Source: Macropodus opercularis
Taxonomy: Eukaryota > Chordata > Actinopteri > Anabantiformes > Osphronemidae
Reading direction: 5' to 3'
NCBI GenBank assembly: GCA_030770545.1
Contig: JAUCMP010000026.1
Coordinates: 1,716,501-1,780,500 of the forward strand
DNA length: 64,000 nt
A model generated the notes under the pieces. That model was not told where the DNA came from and did not search any database. It saw only the letters and a list, made by a program, of their open reading frames with translations. Shown here piece after piece: positions 13,901 to 23,475 of the stretch. Position 1 is the stretch's first letter; every line of letters begins with the position of its first letter. The translations under genes and the position numbers were made by a program.

Positions 13901-16677
13901 GACAGCGACGAGCTGTTTGCTTTGTCTGGAGCCAAAACGCTCTCCTGCCCTTCGCTGACGGTTTAGTTTCCTCCTGGGCTCATCGGACGCGTGCATCTTG
14001 TAGTGCCCCCTGCGACGCTGCTCTGGGCCCTGCTTGCTGAGACAGGACTTCAGATGGCCTTTGATGACTTTGTAATTGAGCGTAATTTGGTTTCCTGCCT
14101 CCAAACTAATGAGGTGGACAGACAGAATGGAGGCAGGGGCGAATACAGTCGTTCACAGATAGTGGAAGAAAAAGTCCTTATCAGGAGTGAGTGCAGTGAG
14201 GTTTTCAAAGACAGCTGTCCCCCTACCTCACCCCCTCACCCCCTCACCCCAGCAGCCAGATGGAGGTGAAGCTCTCTCTCTTCCGTTTTTCTGGTAGTGA
14301 CCAGAAGCAGGTGAGGGCAGCACAGCGAGATGGTTGTGGGTAAACATTTACAAAGGAACCACGGCTTCCCCTGAACCCACCAACCCACCAACCCCTCATC
14401 CGTCAGCCAGCCGAGGCTTCGCCGCGTGCCGCCGAGCGCTAACTGCACACTTTTCAGCGCGCAGGGGCACTTCCCCACCTGTCCTGCCGCCGCTAATGAC
14501 CCACAGCACCATTAGCACGCCGGTCCACAGCCTCTGCTGCAAGGTGCTGATGGATGCAAACCCTCAGCTGGGCTCAATCTGTTCTCTTCGCTATTGACTC
14601 GTTTGCAACTTGCAGATTCTCTAATTAGCTGCAGAGCTGGGAGCAGAAGCTCGGGCTGCTCACCCGATATCTCAGCTAGTAGCTGATCCTCCGCGTTGCA
14701 TCGGTGCAGGGAGTAAAATCTGGATTCTGCATTGATCGCCTCCGAATTTTGTTTGCAGTGGCAAACTACCTCGAGAGGATGGATCAATTTGTTATGATCC
14801 TGTGAGAAATCAATGGCTGTGTCACGCCCTGATTCTCCACTGAAGGCTTGAAATCCCATCACTAATAACCAGTCACTTCTGAAATGGGAGGGTTTTTTGG
14901 AAACAGATGGAATAATGGTGCGATTTCTACGTCTGCGCAGCCACATCCATCTTCCAGTTTAACCTCGGGACAGTAATTGATGGAGCTCTCATTCATGTCT
15001 TCATTTCTGCACATTTTAATTGAAATGACTTTCATGCAAACGCAATTGCTGCCGAGTTTCTCATTAGCTGAATGAAAATGGATGCTTGTAGAATATTCAT
15101 TTGTCATTCAGGCTGTGGTGAATCCAAGAACCTGCTGTGACTGGTTCCTTTCACCCCAACAGCCAGTAGACACCTAACACACACTGAGCCGACCTGCTTC
15201 AACTGAGGCAACTTTCTCAAGAGCCTCTAATAACAGTGACTTAGTGAAACGTCTGCTTTGTGAGTCCTCGTCGGCAGCACGTGACTGGATGCATTGATCC
15301 TGTTTCCACCTGTTTCCTCTGCTCACTTGTCTTTTTGTAGCAGGCGTTGGTGCTTTGTGAGGTTCCTGCTGTGTTTGTGTCCTTGGTTTTCACCGAGTGA
15401 ATAAAAGCAGTGAGAAATCCAGCAGCATAATTCATATCATTTTGACCTTACTTTCAAATCAATCACTGGGCATTACATCCAACTTTCTGTGCATCTAATT
15501 TCCTCCATATTGAGGTTTGCACAAGGCACGAATCTAAAGAAATGATGAAGGACCTTCAGTTCCAGGACTGTATCAGTCATCAAGTACGTGCATTACGAGC
15601 AAATTAATCCTGGACTGATTCTGTAGTTTTCACCTCGCTGTCCTGTGAGTGTGTGAAGTTATGAGCAAGCTGGAGGAGAACGTGGACTGAAGTGGTGAAA
15701 TTAAGGAGACGAGAATAAATGACGATAAGACTTTTGCTCTCATGTTGCTGAATGTGCCAGGTTCCTGCTGTTTCCATCTCCTTGTACATATTTTCCTGGT
15801 GTTGCTCAGTCAGTTTGAAGTCAGTGTGTGAAAGTCAGCTGACTACTTGCGTTAGAGTCAGTTTCAGCGCGTAGCATCAGATGACGACGCCGTCGAGCCG
15901 CCAGTCAGGCGTCTTTTCAGATGACGCCTCTGCGTCTCTCGTGTCGCAGAAAACGCCGTCCTGGCCTTCGGGAACGGATCGGACGTGAGAACGAGCGCGA
16001 GCCAGCCTGGGTCCAGTCCAGCGACGGACAACCACAGTCCACACCTGGCGACCTCTGCCCCCAGCGTCTCCATGGAAACAGAGCAGAACATACTGCGAGC
16101 ACAGATACCTACTCAGGTAGGATGAGACGGGGAGCAGCACTAATACCAGGGGTGTTTGTTTTGAAGCAGTGGAGGCAGCAGGTGGGTGGGTTTACATATG
16201 TTTTGAACTCGTTCTGTGCCTACAGTCTACAACTAATAACCTGCTGCTGTCGCTTTGTTTCTCCTGCATGAAGCCACTTTTTAAAATGAGCAAAATGACT
16301 TCACGCAGCCCTTGAGCACAGACGTTGACCCAGAGATGCTTCACACATTTAAGCCGTTTATTTAGCATCTGGGTGCAGCTTTAAGGTCAGTGAGCTCTAA
16401 ACTGTAAAACCTGACTCTTTCAGTTGTAGAGGCAGGAAATAAAAGTGACGGCAGAGCTTCAATGCTGCAAAACCGAGTGGTTTAGAGAAGGGGGGTGTTC
16501 TGAATGTGTGTTTTGTTCCAGGGCAATGAGAACGACAGATTGTGGGGCGACGAGGGGGATTCCACTCTTCCTTCTCCGGGCTTGTCGGGCGGCGGAGCTG
16601 AGCCCACGCGCCCGTCGCTGTCCCTGGGCCTCGGCTGGTTGCTGGCCGCCCTGCTGCTGCTGCTCTCTGACCAATAA
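5170..16677 (+). CDS. gfra4: GDNF family receptor alpha-4 (gene model, seven exons, 5' end missing)
   Basis: Joining 5170-5451, 6171-6251, 8793-9132, 10981-11090, 12241-12375, 15950-16116 and 16522-16677 gives one open frame of 423 residues plus stop. Every junction is AG/GT with matching phases. By family knowledge, GFRalpha proteins are GPI-anchored cell-surface co-receptors that bind GDNF-family dimers and recruit the RET tyrosine kinase. GFRalpha4 prefers persephin. The order seen is D1 (8 Cys), an SPYEP-type linker, D2 with the ERRRQT element, D3 with TPNYLD, a stalk and a hydrophobic tail. GFRalpha4 is favoured over 1, 2 and 3 by LRTEYV, THELLFCPC and the D3 segment PWCSCAASGNHRE, which resemble human GFRA4 more closely. 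Neighbouring attractin also fits GFRA4. The a/b teleost copy cannot be decided. The signal-peptide exon is not seen. Confidence 0.92.
6171..6251 (+). CDS. gfra4: gfra4 exon: D1-D2 linker
   Basis: This short 81-base exon keeps the frame (enters with 2 bases, leaves 1). It encodes GLSLVESYPYEPEERGSEYV followed by RLASIAAG. The PYEP motif and the RLASI segment align with the SPYEPVTSRLSDIFRLASI linker of GFRalpha2, so this is the inter-domain exon of the family. The acceptor is TGCTGGCAG and the donor is G|GTGACG. It is separated from the D1 exon by an intron of 719 bases. It would be missed by an open-frame search because of its size. Skipping it would stay in frame and join D1 directly to D2. 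Confidence 0.88.
7861..7940. repeat. poly-C tract followed by (AC)19 microsatellite
   Basis: Positions 7861-7902 are cytosine except for one G at 7873, followed directly by 19 AC dinucleotides to 7940. The tract lies in the gfra4 intron between the linker and D2 exons. The complementary strand is a poly-G/(GT)n run able to form G-quadruplex or Z-DNA-type structures. Length is likely polymorphic and may be miscounted in the assembly. Glycine/valine-cysteine open frames across it on the minus strand are artefacts. Confidence 0.97.
8793..9132 (+). CDS. gfra4: gfra4 exon: cysteine-rich domain D2 (ligand-binding)
   Basis: At 340 bases this is the largest exon. It encodes D2 from VNRCLDAAKACNIDETC to CKADYVCR. 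D2 contacts the ligand in GFRalpha-GDNF family structures. The ERRRQTIVPSCSYED segment is almost invariant across the family and contains arginines implicated in ligand and heparan-sulphate binding. LRTEYV and THELLFCPC match GFRA4 rather than GFRA1/2 (which have LFCSC). The acceptor is TCTTGTAG and the donor is AG|GTAGAG. Read through, the donor gives an in-frame TAG at once, so unspliced message would stop right after D2. The upstream intron (2541 bases) contains the poly-C/(CA)n tract. Confidence 0.95.
10981..11090 (+). CDS. gfra4: gfra4 exon: first part of domain D3
   Basis: This 110-base exon begins right after GCTCCCACAG and ends at ATAG|GTAAGAAC. It completes the arginine split from the D2 exon (CRSRWAQFQYDC) and continues through GCKQDDYGACLLAYTGLIG. 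It corresponds to the family segment CRSRLADF..NC..YxxCLxxYxGLIG that opens D3. The GC-rich intron around it (for example 10500-10980 and 11091-11250) holds no competing exon that I can see. Confidence 0.93.
12241..12375 (+). CDS. gfra4: gfra4 exon: second part of domain D3
   Basis: The acceptor is strong (CTCCCTCCTCCCTCTGCAG) and the donor is CTGA|GTAAGT. It encodes GSTITPNYLDNSTSNVGPWC, then SCAASGNHREQCTDFLAFFHDNVCL. TPNYLDN and the spacing up to PWCxCxxSGN are D3 hallmarks. The PWC..SGNxRE..C form and single-residue detail fit GFRA4 best. NST at the start of the exon is a possible N-glycosylation site. A 268-codon open frame on the opposite strand (12033-12836) overlaps this exon, but it resembles nothing and spans both splice sites. 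Confidence 0.94.
15950..16116 (+). CDS. gfra4: gfra4 exon: end of D3 and Ser/Thr-rich stalk
   Basis: After TGTCGCAG the exon completes a lysine codon and reads KNAVLAFGNGSDV, matching the conserved family motif KNAIQAFGNGSDV that closes the third domain. The rest is a low-complexity, Ser/Thr/Pro-rich segment with no cysteine, ending ILRAQIPTQ. This is the extended stalk that lifts the receptor off the membrane. NGS is a possible N-glycosylation site. The exon ends in phase 0 at CAG|GTAGG. Read-through adds two residues and a stop, which would give a form lacking the GPI signal. The intron before it is 3574 bases. Confidence 0.93.
16522..16677 (+). CDS. gfra4: gfra4 terminal coding exon: stalk and GPI-anchor signal
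   Basis: This phase-0 exon follows TTTTGTTCCAG and encodes 51 residues plus TAA. It starts GNENDRLWGDEGDSTLPSPG, continues with a small-residue stretch (GLSGGGAEPTRPS), and ends in the hydrophobic LSLGLGWLLAALLLLLSDQ. Small residues followed by a hydrophobic C-terminus with no cytoplasmic tail is the standard GPI-attachment signal expected for GFRalpha. The omega site is probably among the Ser/Gly/Ala residues before PTRPS, but this was not determined. The intron to the preceding exon is only 405 bases. Confidence 0.9.
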   Translation, partial: GNENDRLWGDEGDSTLPSPGLSGGGAEPTRPSLSLGLGWLLAALLLLLSDQ

Positions 16678-18985
16678 GACGTCTCCGCCGCTCGGCCCCT
16701 ACGGACCACAGACACAGGGAGAGAGCCACGCGTCCGGTGACGGTGGCGTCTGCTCCCCTCTTTGTCACTGAATCATCCTTACTCTTCTTTTTTATTTTGT
16801 GAACCATGACTCAGAGCTGATGTGCTGTGAAGCCCTCGTCCCCTGAGAAGACGGTGCTGCAGTCGCACCAGCAAGCACACGCTTACTTCTCGCTTTGCCG
16901 ACACAAACTTTCCACACGACACACGCCGACTTCACGCACCTGAAACCCACATCGACGCTACATTTACACGCGTGTACAGTGAAGAGACGCTGAAAACCCA
17001 GTGCGAGAAAATCATACAAGTAAAATTTAAAAACAAAAAAAAGGGTTTTTGTCCTTGAACATTCCTTGATGTTAAAGAAATACTAAATGTGAAAATGTTG
17101 CTCTCAGATGAACTGTGATAGTATTACACCAGATTTAAGGTGGATGTGTGTGTTCGTCCACTTGCGGCACTCATTCAGCTTCACTCTGTTCTTTGATGCC
17201 ACCTCTTTAATTTCTGCTTTTCTTTGGCTAAATGGAGACACGTCGTTGAGTTGAACCATGATTTTCTGTTTTATTGTTGTGTTTGAGGTTCCAGATGTGA
17301 AGAGTTAATTTCCACATAGAGTTTAACACAGAGAACTGAAGCTTTTCTGGAGGAACGAAGAAGACGCTGGAGGTCTGTTAAAGTATTTTTGTCTAGTAAT
17401 AACCTAAACTACTAAATAGCCTTTATAAAACTCCGAACTGTTTTAGTTTTGATGGAAGGAGACGCTTCATTCATTCATTGAGCTTTAAGTGTCAGCGCCT
17501 GACAGATGTTTTGCTTTACTCCTCGTCACAAATGTAAAAAATAAAAGTTTGGGTTTTGGCGACAACTTTATATTTTTGAAATGTATGTGGACTTCGCTGT
17601 GGAGAAAACTTCTGTCTGTCAGGGTGACAACGGATGGGTTCGATGGCTGGAGGCGTCCCACTGCCCGCTGGGACTCCAAGGACTCACAACACGCAGAGTG
17701 AAAGCACAGCTGTGACCTGTAAAGTGGACGCGTCCGTAACACGTCCTCCTCCGTCCTCCTCCGTCCTACCATCAGGTTCTGTTCTCCGTTGCGTTCAGTG
17801 ACACATCTGCTGAGTTTTAACACACAGAACGAGGATGCGTTGCCACGAGCAGAGCCAGCGAAGGCGACTGGTCCTGGTTGAGGTTGGACCTAAAAGCTGA
17901 CACCACATAAGCTCAAGATGACAAAGGAACAGCACCGGAGATGTTGGACCTTGACTTTCAAGGTCTGGAAGACGTGTAAATTAAAATCTCCCTCAACACA
18001 ACAACACTGAAGGCTGTTGAAAGCGGTTCACCACAACTGTTCGCTTGAACCTTTTCTCACTTGCGTCTACACAAGCAGACAGTAACTGTTCTGTCTTTAC
18101 ACCCTCTGGTTGTAAAGCATTTACTGCATATTTACTAATTCTCTAAAGATTCTAACTATTGGCTTTACTATTTACCTGCTGAACAAACCGGAAGCACCAG
18201 ACTGACTTGTTACACGTCACACAGCAGCAGCACATCCCTGTAAGAGGAGCGGTCGTGGTGAGACGCTGCTATTTTCCTCAGTACGTTCTGTAACTGCGAC
18301 GTTACGGATGGAAACGTTTCCTCCTGCGAACTCCTCCAGTTGTTACTTCTGGAGTTTGAGCGAGTGAAATCAAAGCTGTCTGCATGGCCTGATACTGTCC
18401 CACGAGATGAAAGTGAGAAAATGTTTTCCCTGCAATTCAGTCGAAGCCACCGTTTGAAATCTCCAACAGAAAAACCCTCAACACTGCAGTTGTGTGGTTT
18501 CACGGTGATCAGACTGTGACTGATACCTCTGGTTTCCACAAAGCTCCCGTCTGTCATCATGATGTGTCACCAGCTGAGCTCCGTCCTGTGATTCATCCGT
18601 CAGCGGGCGTCGCGTCCTGCAGCACCGTGAGGTGACTGACCAGCCTGCTCCCAGATCTGACACGTGTCACCTCCTCCAAATAAAGACAACACTGTAAGTG
18701 GAGGCGATGTCTGAGCCATGTGCAGAGCAGAGGGACGTTTTCACCCGTCAGGAAACGTTATGATAAGATGCAGCTCTTGGCTGATTCCGATTGGTGTGTT
18801 TCAGGGGAAGGACTCATTGTTCCTCCTCCCTTAGCTGTGCCCCCGGCACCTCATAGCACACAGGACGTGATTTGTAAAGATGTTATAGTGTATATACTAC
18901 ACAGTGTATACCATATATATGATGTCTATAAGATTCATATCTTGGGTAATAATAAAGAGGAATAAAAGGATTTCATCCAAGTTTT
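16678..18985 (+). other. gfra4: probable gfra4 3' UTR
   Basis: After the TAA at 16675-16677 no further coding exon is seen. The sequence is moderately AT-rich with runs such as the A-tract near 17030. The first clear AATAAA is at 17540-17545. A twin AATAAA pair at 18951 and 18961 is followed within 30 bases by a T/GT-rich stretch (GTTTTGTTTTCATGTC). I take that as the likely main end, giving a 3' UTR of about 2.3 kb. The exact end is an inference. Confidence 0.45.
18951..18966 (+). terminator. twin poly(A) signals for gfra4
   Basis: Two AATAAA hexamers (18951-18956 and 18961-18966) lie ten bases apart and are followed by a GT/T-rich downstream element, the usual arrangement at a vertebrate cleavage site. 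They lie on the gfra4 strand, 2.3 kb past its stop. An earlier hexamer at 17540 could serve a shorter form. Confidence 0.5.
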
Positions 18986-20780
18986 GTTTTCATGTCAGAG
19001 CAACCACTGAGAGGATGATTCTGACATCCAAACTTTAATAAATGAGACCCCTGGTGTAAACGGATCTGTGGTTCTTCAGAGCTACTGTAACCTTAAGGCA
19101 GCCGTGTCTGAAAGTGGAGAGCAAACAAAGTGAGTGCGACGCAGAAGCGTGACAGTGGCTGACGAGCCGCTGCATCGCGGCCTCGGTCACGTTGCTCGTT
19201 TGGTGACTCAGGCAGTCACCCTCACGCCGAGCGAGGCTGCAGCTGTCTGCGCCACCTGTGCTTTGCATATGGCAGCTGTAATTGGTGCCAGTCTCCGTGT
19301 TTTGGGTCAGTAGCTATGTGGGACAGACTCCTGCTGTTGGGTCTGTGGCGGGTACAGTAAGAGGCCCGAAATGAAGCAGTGTCCCGTGGAAGCTGAGAGA
19401 CAAACTTCTCCACGCGTTACGTTGGCAAACCTTTAAGAATGAAGGTTTCGATGCTTATGTAAATCAGACGTCTATTCCAAGGACCCGTTCTCTCATGTTG
19501 GCACAAATATGTCTAAGGCTTCACCCACAGCACAGAAGAGTTAAGATCTCTGATGTCTCTGGTTGGGCTGGAACATGATGGATGGGAGGGAAAACGTGAT
19601 GAACTGCTCCTTTAATGAATGTTTCACAGTCTCCCACCCTGAAGCTCACTTTGGTAATTATTCCTACACCACAATAGGCTAATTTCTCTGAGCAGCAATC
19701 TGGAAAAAAAACTATTACCATTTTTACAAGCTTCAGTCAGGAGGGAACTTTTACTTCTGCGACCGTAAAGCTACGGATGATGAGGTTACAGTTTTTAATT
19801 AAAGGAAAATATGAAACCAAAGCGCTGGTCTAATCTCAACTGTTATGCTGGGTCATAATTACTGTTATCATTGCTGCTGCACAATCAATTTACTGGCATG
19901 AAGATCTTAGCAATACATAATCTTAACAGTGGGGGTAAATACGGTGGCGATAAACAGAAGAGGTAGCAAGTAAAACTCCTGCGATGAAATTAGGAATGAA
20001 AATGCGACACTAATTCACAGCAGGCGCTCGTCCAGTGCTGCCCCTGGTGGCTCAAGTCCCTCTATGCAGATTCGAGCGACTTGAGGCCCAAAAACCCATT
20101 GGATGACTCGTTATTTTATGCAATAAGTGTTTGTGGGCTCGTTGTACAGACGGGTTGTTTCCCTGCGTCAATTAGCTGCAGATTATCTGAGAGTTAAAGC
20201 TCAGTGCACAGTGTGAGGAAGGGCAGATAGACGGGAGCTCGTCCTCAGAGAAATGTTGAGTAATTGTGATAATGTGTCTAATTTTGTCAGCAAGATGTGA
20301 GGAAAAAAGACAAATGCAACGGGAAAACACAAATGCAGCATTTCTGAGAATTACATTCCAGCACGTAACCTTTGTTCAGCAAATTTAAAATACAGCGGGG
20401 ACGTTCTTTTCTAGACGTGATTCCCCCTGACAGCTCTGCCGAAAAACTAAACCAATCAAAGCTGCAGAAAGATAATTATATCCGACTGTTTGGTGAGAGC
20501 AATAACGACAGGATGACCTGAAAATGCGCAGACGCTTGTACATTCTGCAAACAGTCTGTGCTTATTGAAACTAGGCTCAGAGGACGAGGAAGAGGAGGAG
20601 GAGGGTTTCATAAACAGCATCACCATAATGTAAAGGAGAGAAAGAAAAAAGTTCTCACTCATTATCAGCCAACTGCTACAGAACAGCCGCACCAGCTGTC
20701 AAAATTATCAGCACGGATTTAGTCAGAGGGTTGGAATCAAAGGGCAGCAACTAATCATCTGTTTACACCGTACAGAAGCT
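18986..20780. other. intergenic, nothing recognised
   Basis: This is unique-looking sequence between the probable 3' end of gfra4 and the purine-rich block. Short open frames only, none recognisable. No tandem repeats of note. Confidence 0.5.
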
Positions 20781-21640
20781 GCTGAGGAGGAGGAAGGCGA
20801 GCGAACAGGGTCAGAGGCAGGAGTGAAGGAAAGGTAAGGGATGAACACGTAAAAAGAAATATAAGGCAAAAAGAGGGAGGAGAGAATGTAATTAGAAAAA
20901 AGAATTAATAATGAAAAGAATGGAAGAGGTCAGAGATCAAGGCAGTAAAATGAAAGTAAAAAGGGGAATAAAGAGAACAGGTGAGATAGAACAGGCACAG
21001 AGCAAGGAGAAGAGACAGGCAGAGAAAAAGGAAGGGAGGAAGGTCGTGGAGGAAGGGGAAGATAGGGAAAGGTGAAATTATCAGGAAATGGATGCTGGGA
21101 GAAGAGAAATTGAGAAAGGAGAGAGAAGGGAAGGAGCTGTGGGAGGAAAGCGATGGAGGATGTGGGGGGGCTGCATCTTTGGGAATGATAACACGACTGG
21201 AATAGAAGGAAAAACAAAACAGGGAAAGGAAAGAGCAGGAAGAGGGAGATAATGAAAAAGAGGAACGATGAGAGGTGGTGAAAAGAGCAAGGAGGGGGTG
21301 TTAGAGAGATGGTAATGGAAAGAGTGGGAGGAATAAAAGACTGTGGTGTCAACAGCGAGAGGAAAAAGGATGGGACAAAGGACCAGCAAAGAGTAAAAGA
21401 GAGGAGGCACAGAGCGGAGGTGAAGGAGGGATGGGAAGAAGAGGACGGAGTGGGAGCGAGCCCCAGAGCAAATGAAGAAAAGAAGAGGAAAGAAAAGGGA
21501 AAAACACGTAAAACCAACGAAAAACAAGAGAAAAAACGGCAGAAACCGATTAAAAAGGTGAAAGAGAAACGGAGGACGACGAGCGGTGAGCAAGTAAAAA
21601 CCCTGCATCTCAGTACGGAAAACACGAAACACTTGAAATA
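20781..21640. repeat. purine-rich (GA-rich) low-complexity block
   Basis: For about 860 bases the plus strand is overwhelmingly A and G (runs such as GAGGAGGAGGAAGG and GAAGAAAAGAAGAGG), with scattered C/T. It is not a simple microsatellite but a degenerate polypurine region. The complementary strand therefore shows a long Ser/Phe/Leu/Pro-rich open frame (20930-21625), and the plus strand a Lys/Glu/Arg-rich one. Both are compositional artefacts. Such blocks can form triplex (H-DNA) structures. It ends about 140 bases before the minisatellite pair. Confidence 0.85.
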
Positions 21641-21780
21641 GAGCGATTCCTCAGGTTCGATTTGTATGATGTCATTCGATATGACTTAGAATGTAAACAA
21701 TGTAATAACTCTGCCTTAGTATAGTACATGCTCCAAAAATGCCTTAGAATGTTTGAGGTCCAGAGTAGAGTAGAACAGTA

Positions 21781-22358
21781 CCAACGACTATACCAAGACG
21801 TTTATTTAACCACATACTATACTAAGACGTTTATTTAACCACATACTATACTAAGACGTTTATTTAACCACATACTATACTAAGACGTTTATTTAACCAC
21901 ATACTATACTAAGACGTTTATTTAACCACATACTATACTAAGACGTTTATTTAACCACATACTATACTAAGACGTTTATTTAAACACATACTATACTAAG
22001 ACGTTTATTTAACCACATACTATACTAAGACGTTTATTTAACCACATACTATACTAAGACGTTTATTTAACCACATACTATACTAAGACGTTTATTTAAC
22101 CACATACTATACTAAGACGTTTATTTAACCACATACTATACTAAGACGTTTATTTAACCACATACTATACTAAGACGTTTATTTAACCACATACTATACT
22201 AAGACGTTTATTTAACCACATACTATACTAAGACGTTTATTTAACCACATACTATACTAAGACGTTTATTTAACCACATACTATACTAAGACGTTTATTT
22301 AACCACATACTATACTAAGACGTTTATTTAACCACATACTATACTAAGACGTTTATTT
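21781..22358. repeat. 29-bp minisatellite array, left arm of an inverted pair
   Basis: There are nineteen near-perfect 29-bp units (first good core at 21811, last at 22333, exactly 18 periods apart), preceded by one degenerate unit at about 21781-21810. The unit contains ACCACATACTATACTAAG followed by ACGTTTATTTA. One unit near 21984 carries an AAACAC variant in place of AACCAC, and the rest are practically identical. The core is the reverse complement of the core in the array at 22434-23044. An orphan core in the opposite orientation (CTTAGTATAGTACATG) lies just outside at 21715-21730. Confidence 0.97.
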
Positions 22359-22433
22359 CAGGTCACCATGAGCATATGAAGAGGAACCCAGCGCAGACGA
22401 AGCTCCTCCAGCACCACATCGTTTCTATTTTTC
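22359..22433. other. 75-bp unique spacer between inverted arrays
   Basis: This non-repetitive sequence lies at the centre of the palindrome. It contains CACCACATC near its right end, a partial resemblance to the array unit, and no coding potential. Confidence 0.8.
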
Positions 22434-23044
22434 CTTAGTATAGTATGTGGTGAAAAACACGTCTTAGTATAGTATGTGGTGAAAAACACGTCTTAGTATA
22501 GTATGTGGTGAAAAAACACGTCTTAGTATAGTATGTGATGAAAAAACACGTCTTAGTATAGTATGTGGTGAAAAAACACGTCTTAGTATAGTATGTGGTG
22601 AAAAAACACGTCTTAGTATAGTATGTGATGAAAAAACACGTCTTAGTATAGTATGTGATGAAAAAACACGTCTTAGTATAGTATGTGGTGAAAAACACGT
22701 CTTAGTATAGTATGTGGTGAAAAACACGTCTTAGTATAGTATGTGGTGAAAAAACACGTCTTAGTATAGTATGTGATGAAAAAACACGTCTTAGTATAGT
22801 ATGTGGTGAAAAAACTGTCTTAGTATAGTATGTGGTGAAAAACACGTCTTAGTATAGTATGTGGTGAAAAACACGTCTTAGTATAGTATGTGATGAAAAA
22901 ACACGTCTTAGTATAGTATGTGATGAAAAAACACGTCTTAGTATAGTATGTGATGAAAAAACACGTCTTAGTATAGTATGTGGTGAAAAACACGTCTTAG
23001 TATAGTATGTGATGAAAAAACACGTCTTAGTATAGTATGTGGTG
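22434..23044. repeat. 29/30-bp minisatellite array, right arm of an inverted pair
   Basis: There are twenty-one cores of CTTAGTATAGTATGTGGT type, each followed by a short A-run and CACGT. Two linked variants alternate: GTGATG units always have six A's (30 bp), and units with five A's (29 bp) are always GTGGTG. One unit (before 22818) has lost CACG and reads CTG. The 22-bp core from ACGTCTTAG to ATGTGGT is shared in inverse orientation with the left array. Units differ mainly in the A-rich linker, AAAAACACGT here against TTTATTTA-type sequence there. Periodic minus-strand frames (TKTCFF...TYY) are artefacts. Confidence 0.97.
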
Positions 23045-23139
23045 TAATAAAGTACCTTGTCTTCCTAAAATGCTTCTTGTTCGATGTCTCGTAAATACGT
23101 TGAATATTTTTCTTGGATCTGAACCTTAACAGGATCTTT

Positions 23140-23240
23140 CAACCCTTTTTGACAGTTATGCAGCTTGAGGCCCATCTAGGATTTGAACCTGCAACCCTCA
23201 GGGCTGCATTCATCCCGTTCACCTCTAGGCCCGTCTGCCA
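23140..23240 (-). mobile_element. tRNA-derived SINE-like fragment
   Basis: On the minus strand the sequence reads like a degenerate tRNA head: a CTAGAGGTGAACGGG A-box region, then GAGGGTTGCAGGTTCAAATCC, where GGTTCAAATCC (23179-23189, reversed) is close to the B-box consensus. The wording matches SINE heads common in fish genomes. I cannot define its ends or target-site duplications. It could also be a decayed tRNA pseudogene. Confidence 0.45.
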
Positions 23241-23389
23241 GACACCTACCTGTGTCCTCAAGGTGTCATTTAGTCCTGGTCTTAAAAACGCGCCTTTAAA
23301 AATCCATCACGACGGTTGAATCCACTGCTGTTATAAGCTACAAATCTGTTTTTCTGAAATAAAATTTTCCCAACATTGTTGAAAAATTA

Positions 23390-23475
23390 CTGAACCACAC
23401 AAGGTTTGAACCAGCAACCTTCTGGTTCCTGACGACCTCTAACCTCCAGCCTATTCGGCTGAAGTACTGCTTCAA
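23390..23475 (-). mobile_element. second tRNA-derived SINE-like fragment
   Basis: On the minus strand it reads AGGCTGGAGGTTAGAGG, then AACCAGAAGGTTGCTGGTTC, a wording typical of tRNA-derived SINE heads in fishes (variable loop, T-arm and B box GGTTCAAACC at 23403-23412). It lies 224 bases from the previous fragment in the same orientation. The two could be parts of one dimeric or nested element. The body and tail are not recognised. Confidence 0.45.

Larger units (their letters stand above)
5452..15949 (+). other. gfra4 introns (non-coding stretches between the exons)
   Basis: The six introns are 719, 2541, 1848, 1150, 3574 and 405 bases (the last is 16117-16521). Apart from the poly-C/(CA)n tract at 7861-7940, a short GATG run near 8407 and a triplicated CACCCCCT-like run at 14223-14251, I see no repeats of note. 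Stretches 9740-9990 and 14880-15110 are AT-rich, dense in TAAT/ATTA homeodomain cores and an ATGCAAA octamer-like site. They are candidate intronic enhancers by composition only. Open frames inside the introns do not resemble proteins. Confidence 0.6.

Noticed and set aside
20930..21632. 231- and 183-residue minus-strand frames rich in Ser, Phe, Leu and Pro
   Set aside because: Direct product of the polypyrimidine complement of the purine-rich block. No gene-like features.
22435..22727. Minus-strand frames with a periodic TYYTKTCFF peptide
   Set aside because: Translation of the 29/30-bp minisatellite. The period changes with unit length.
21781..23044. CRISPR array (regular 29-bp repeats)
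   Set aside because: The units are contiguous with no unique spacers between them, and the host is a vertebrate. It is a minisatellite.
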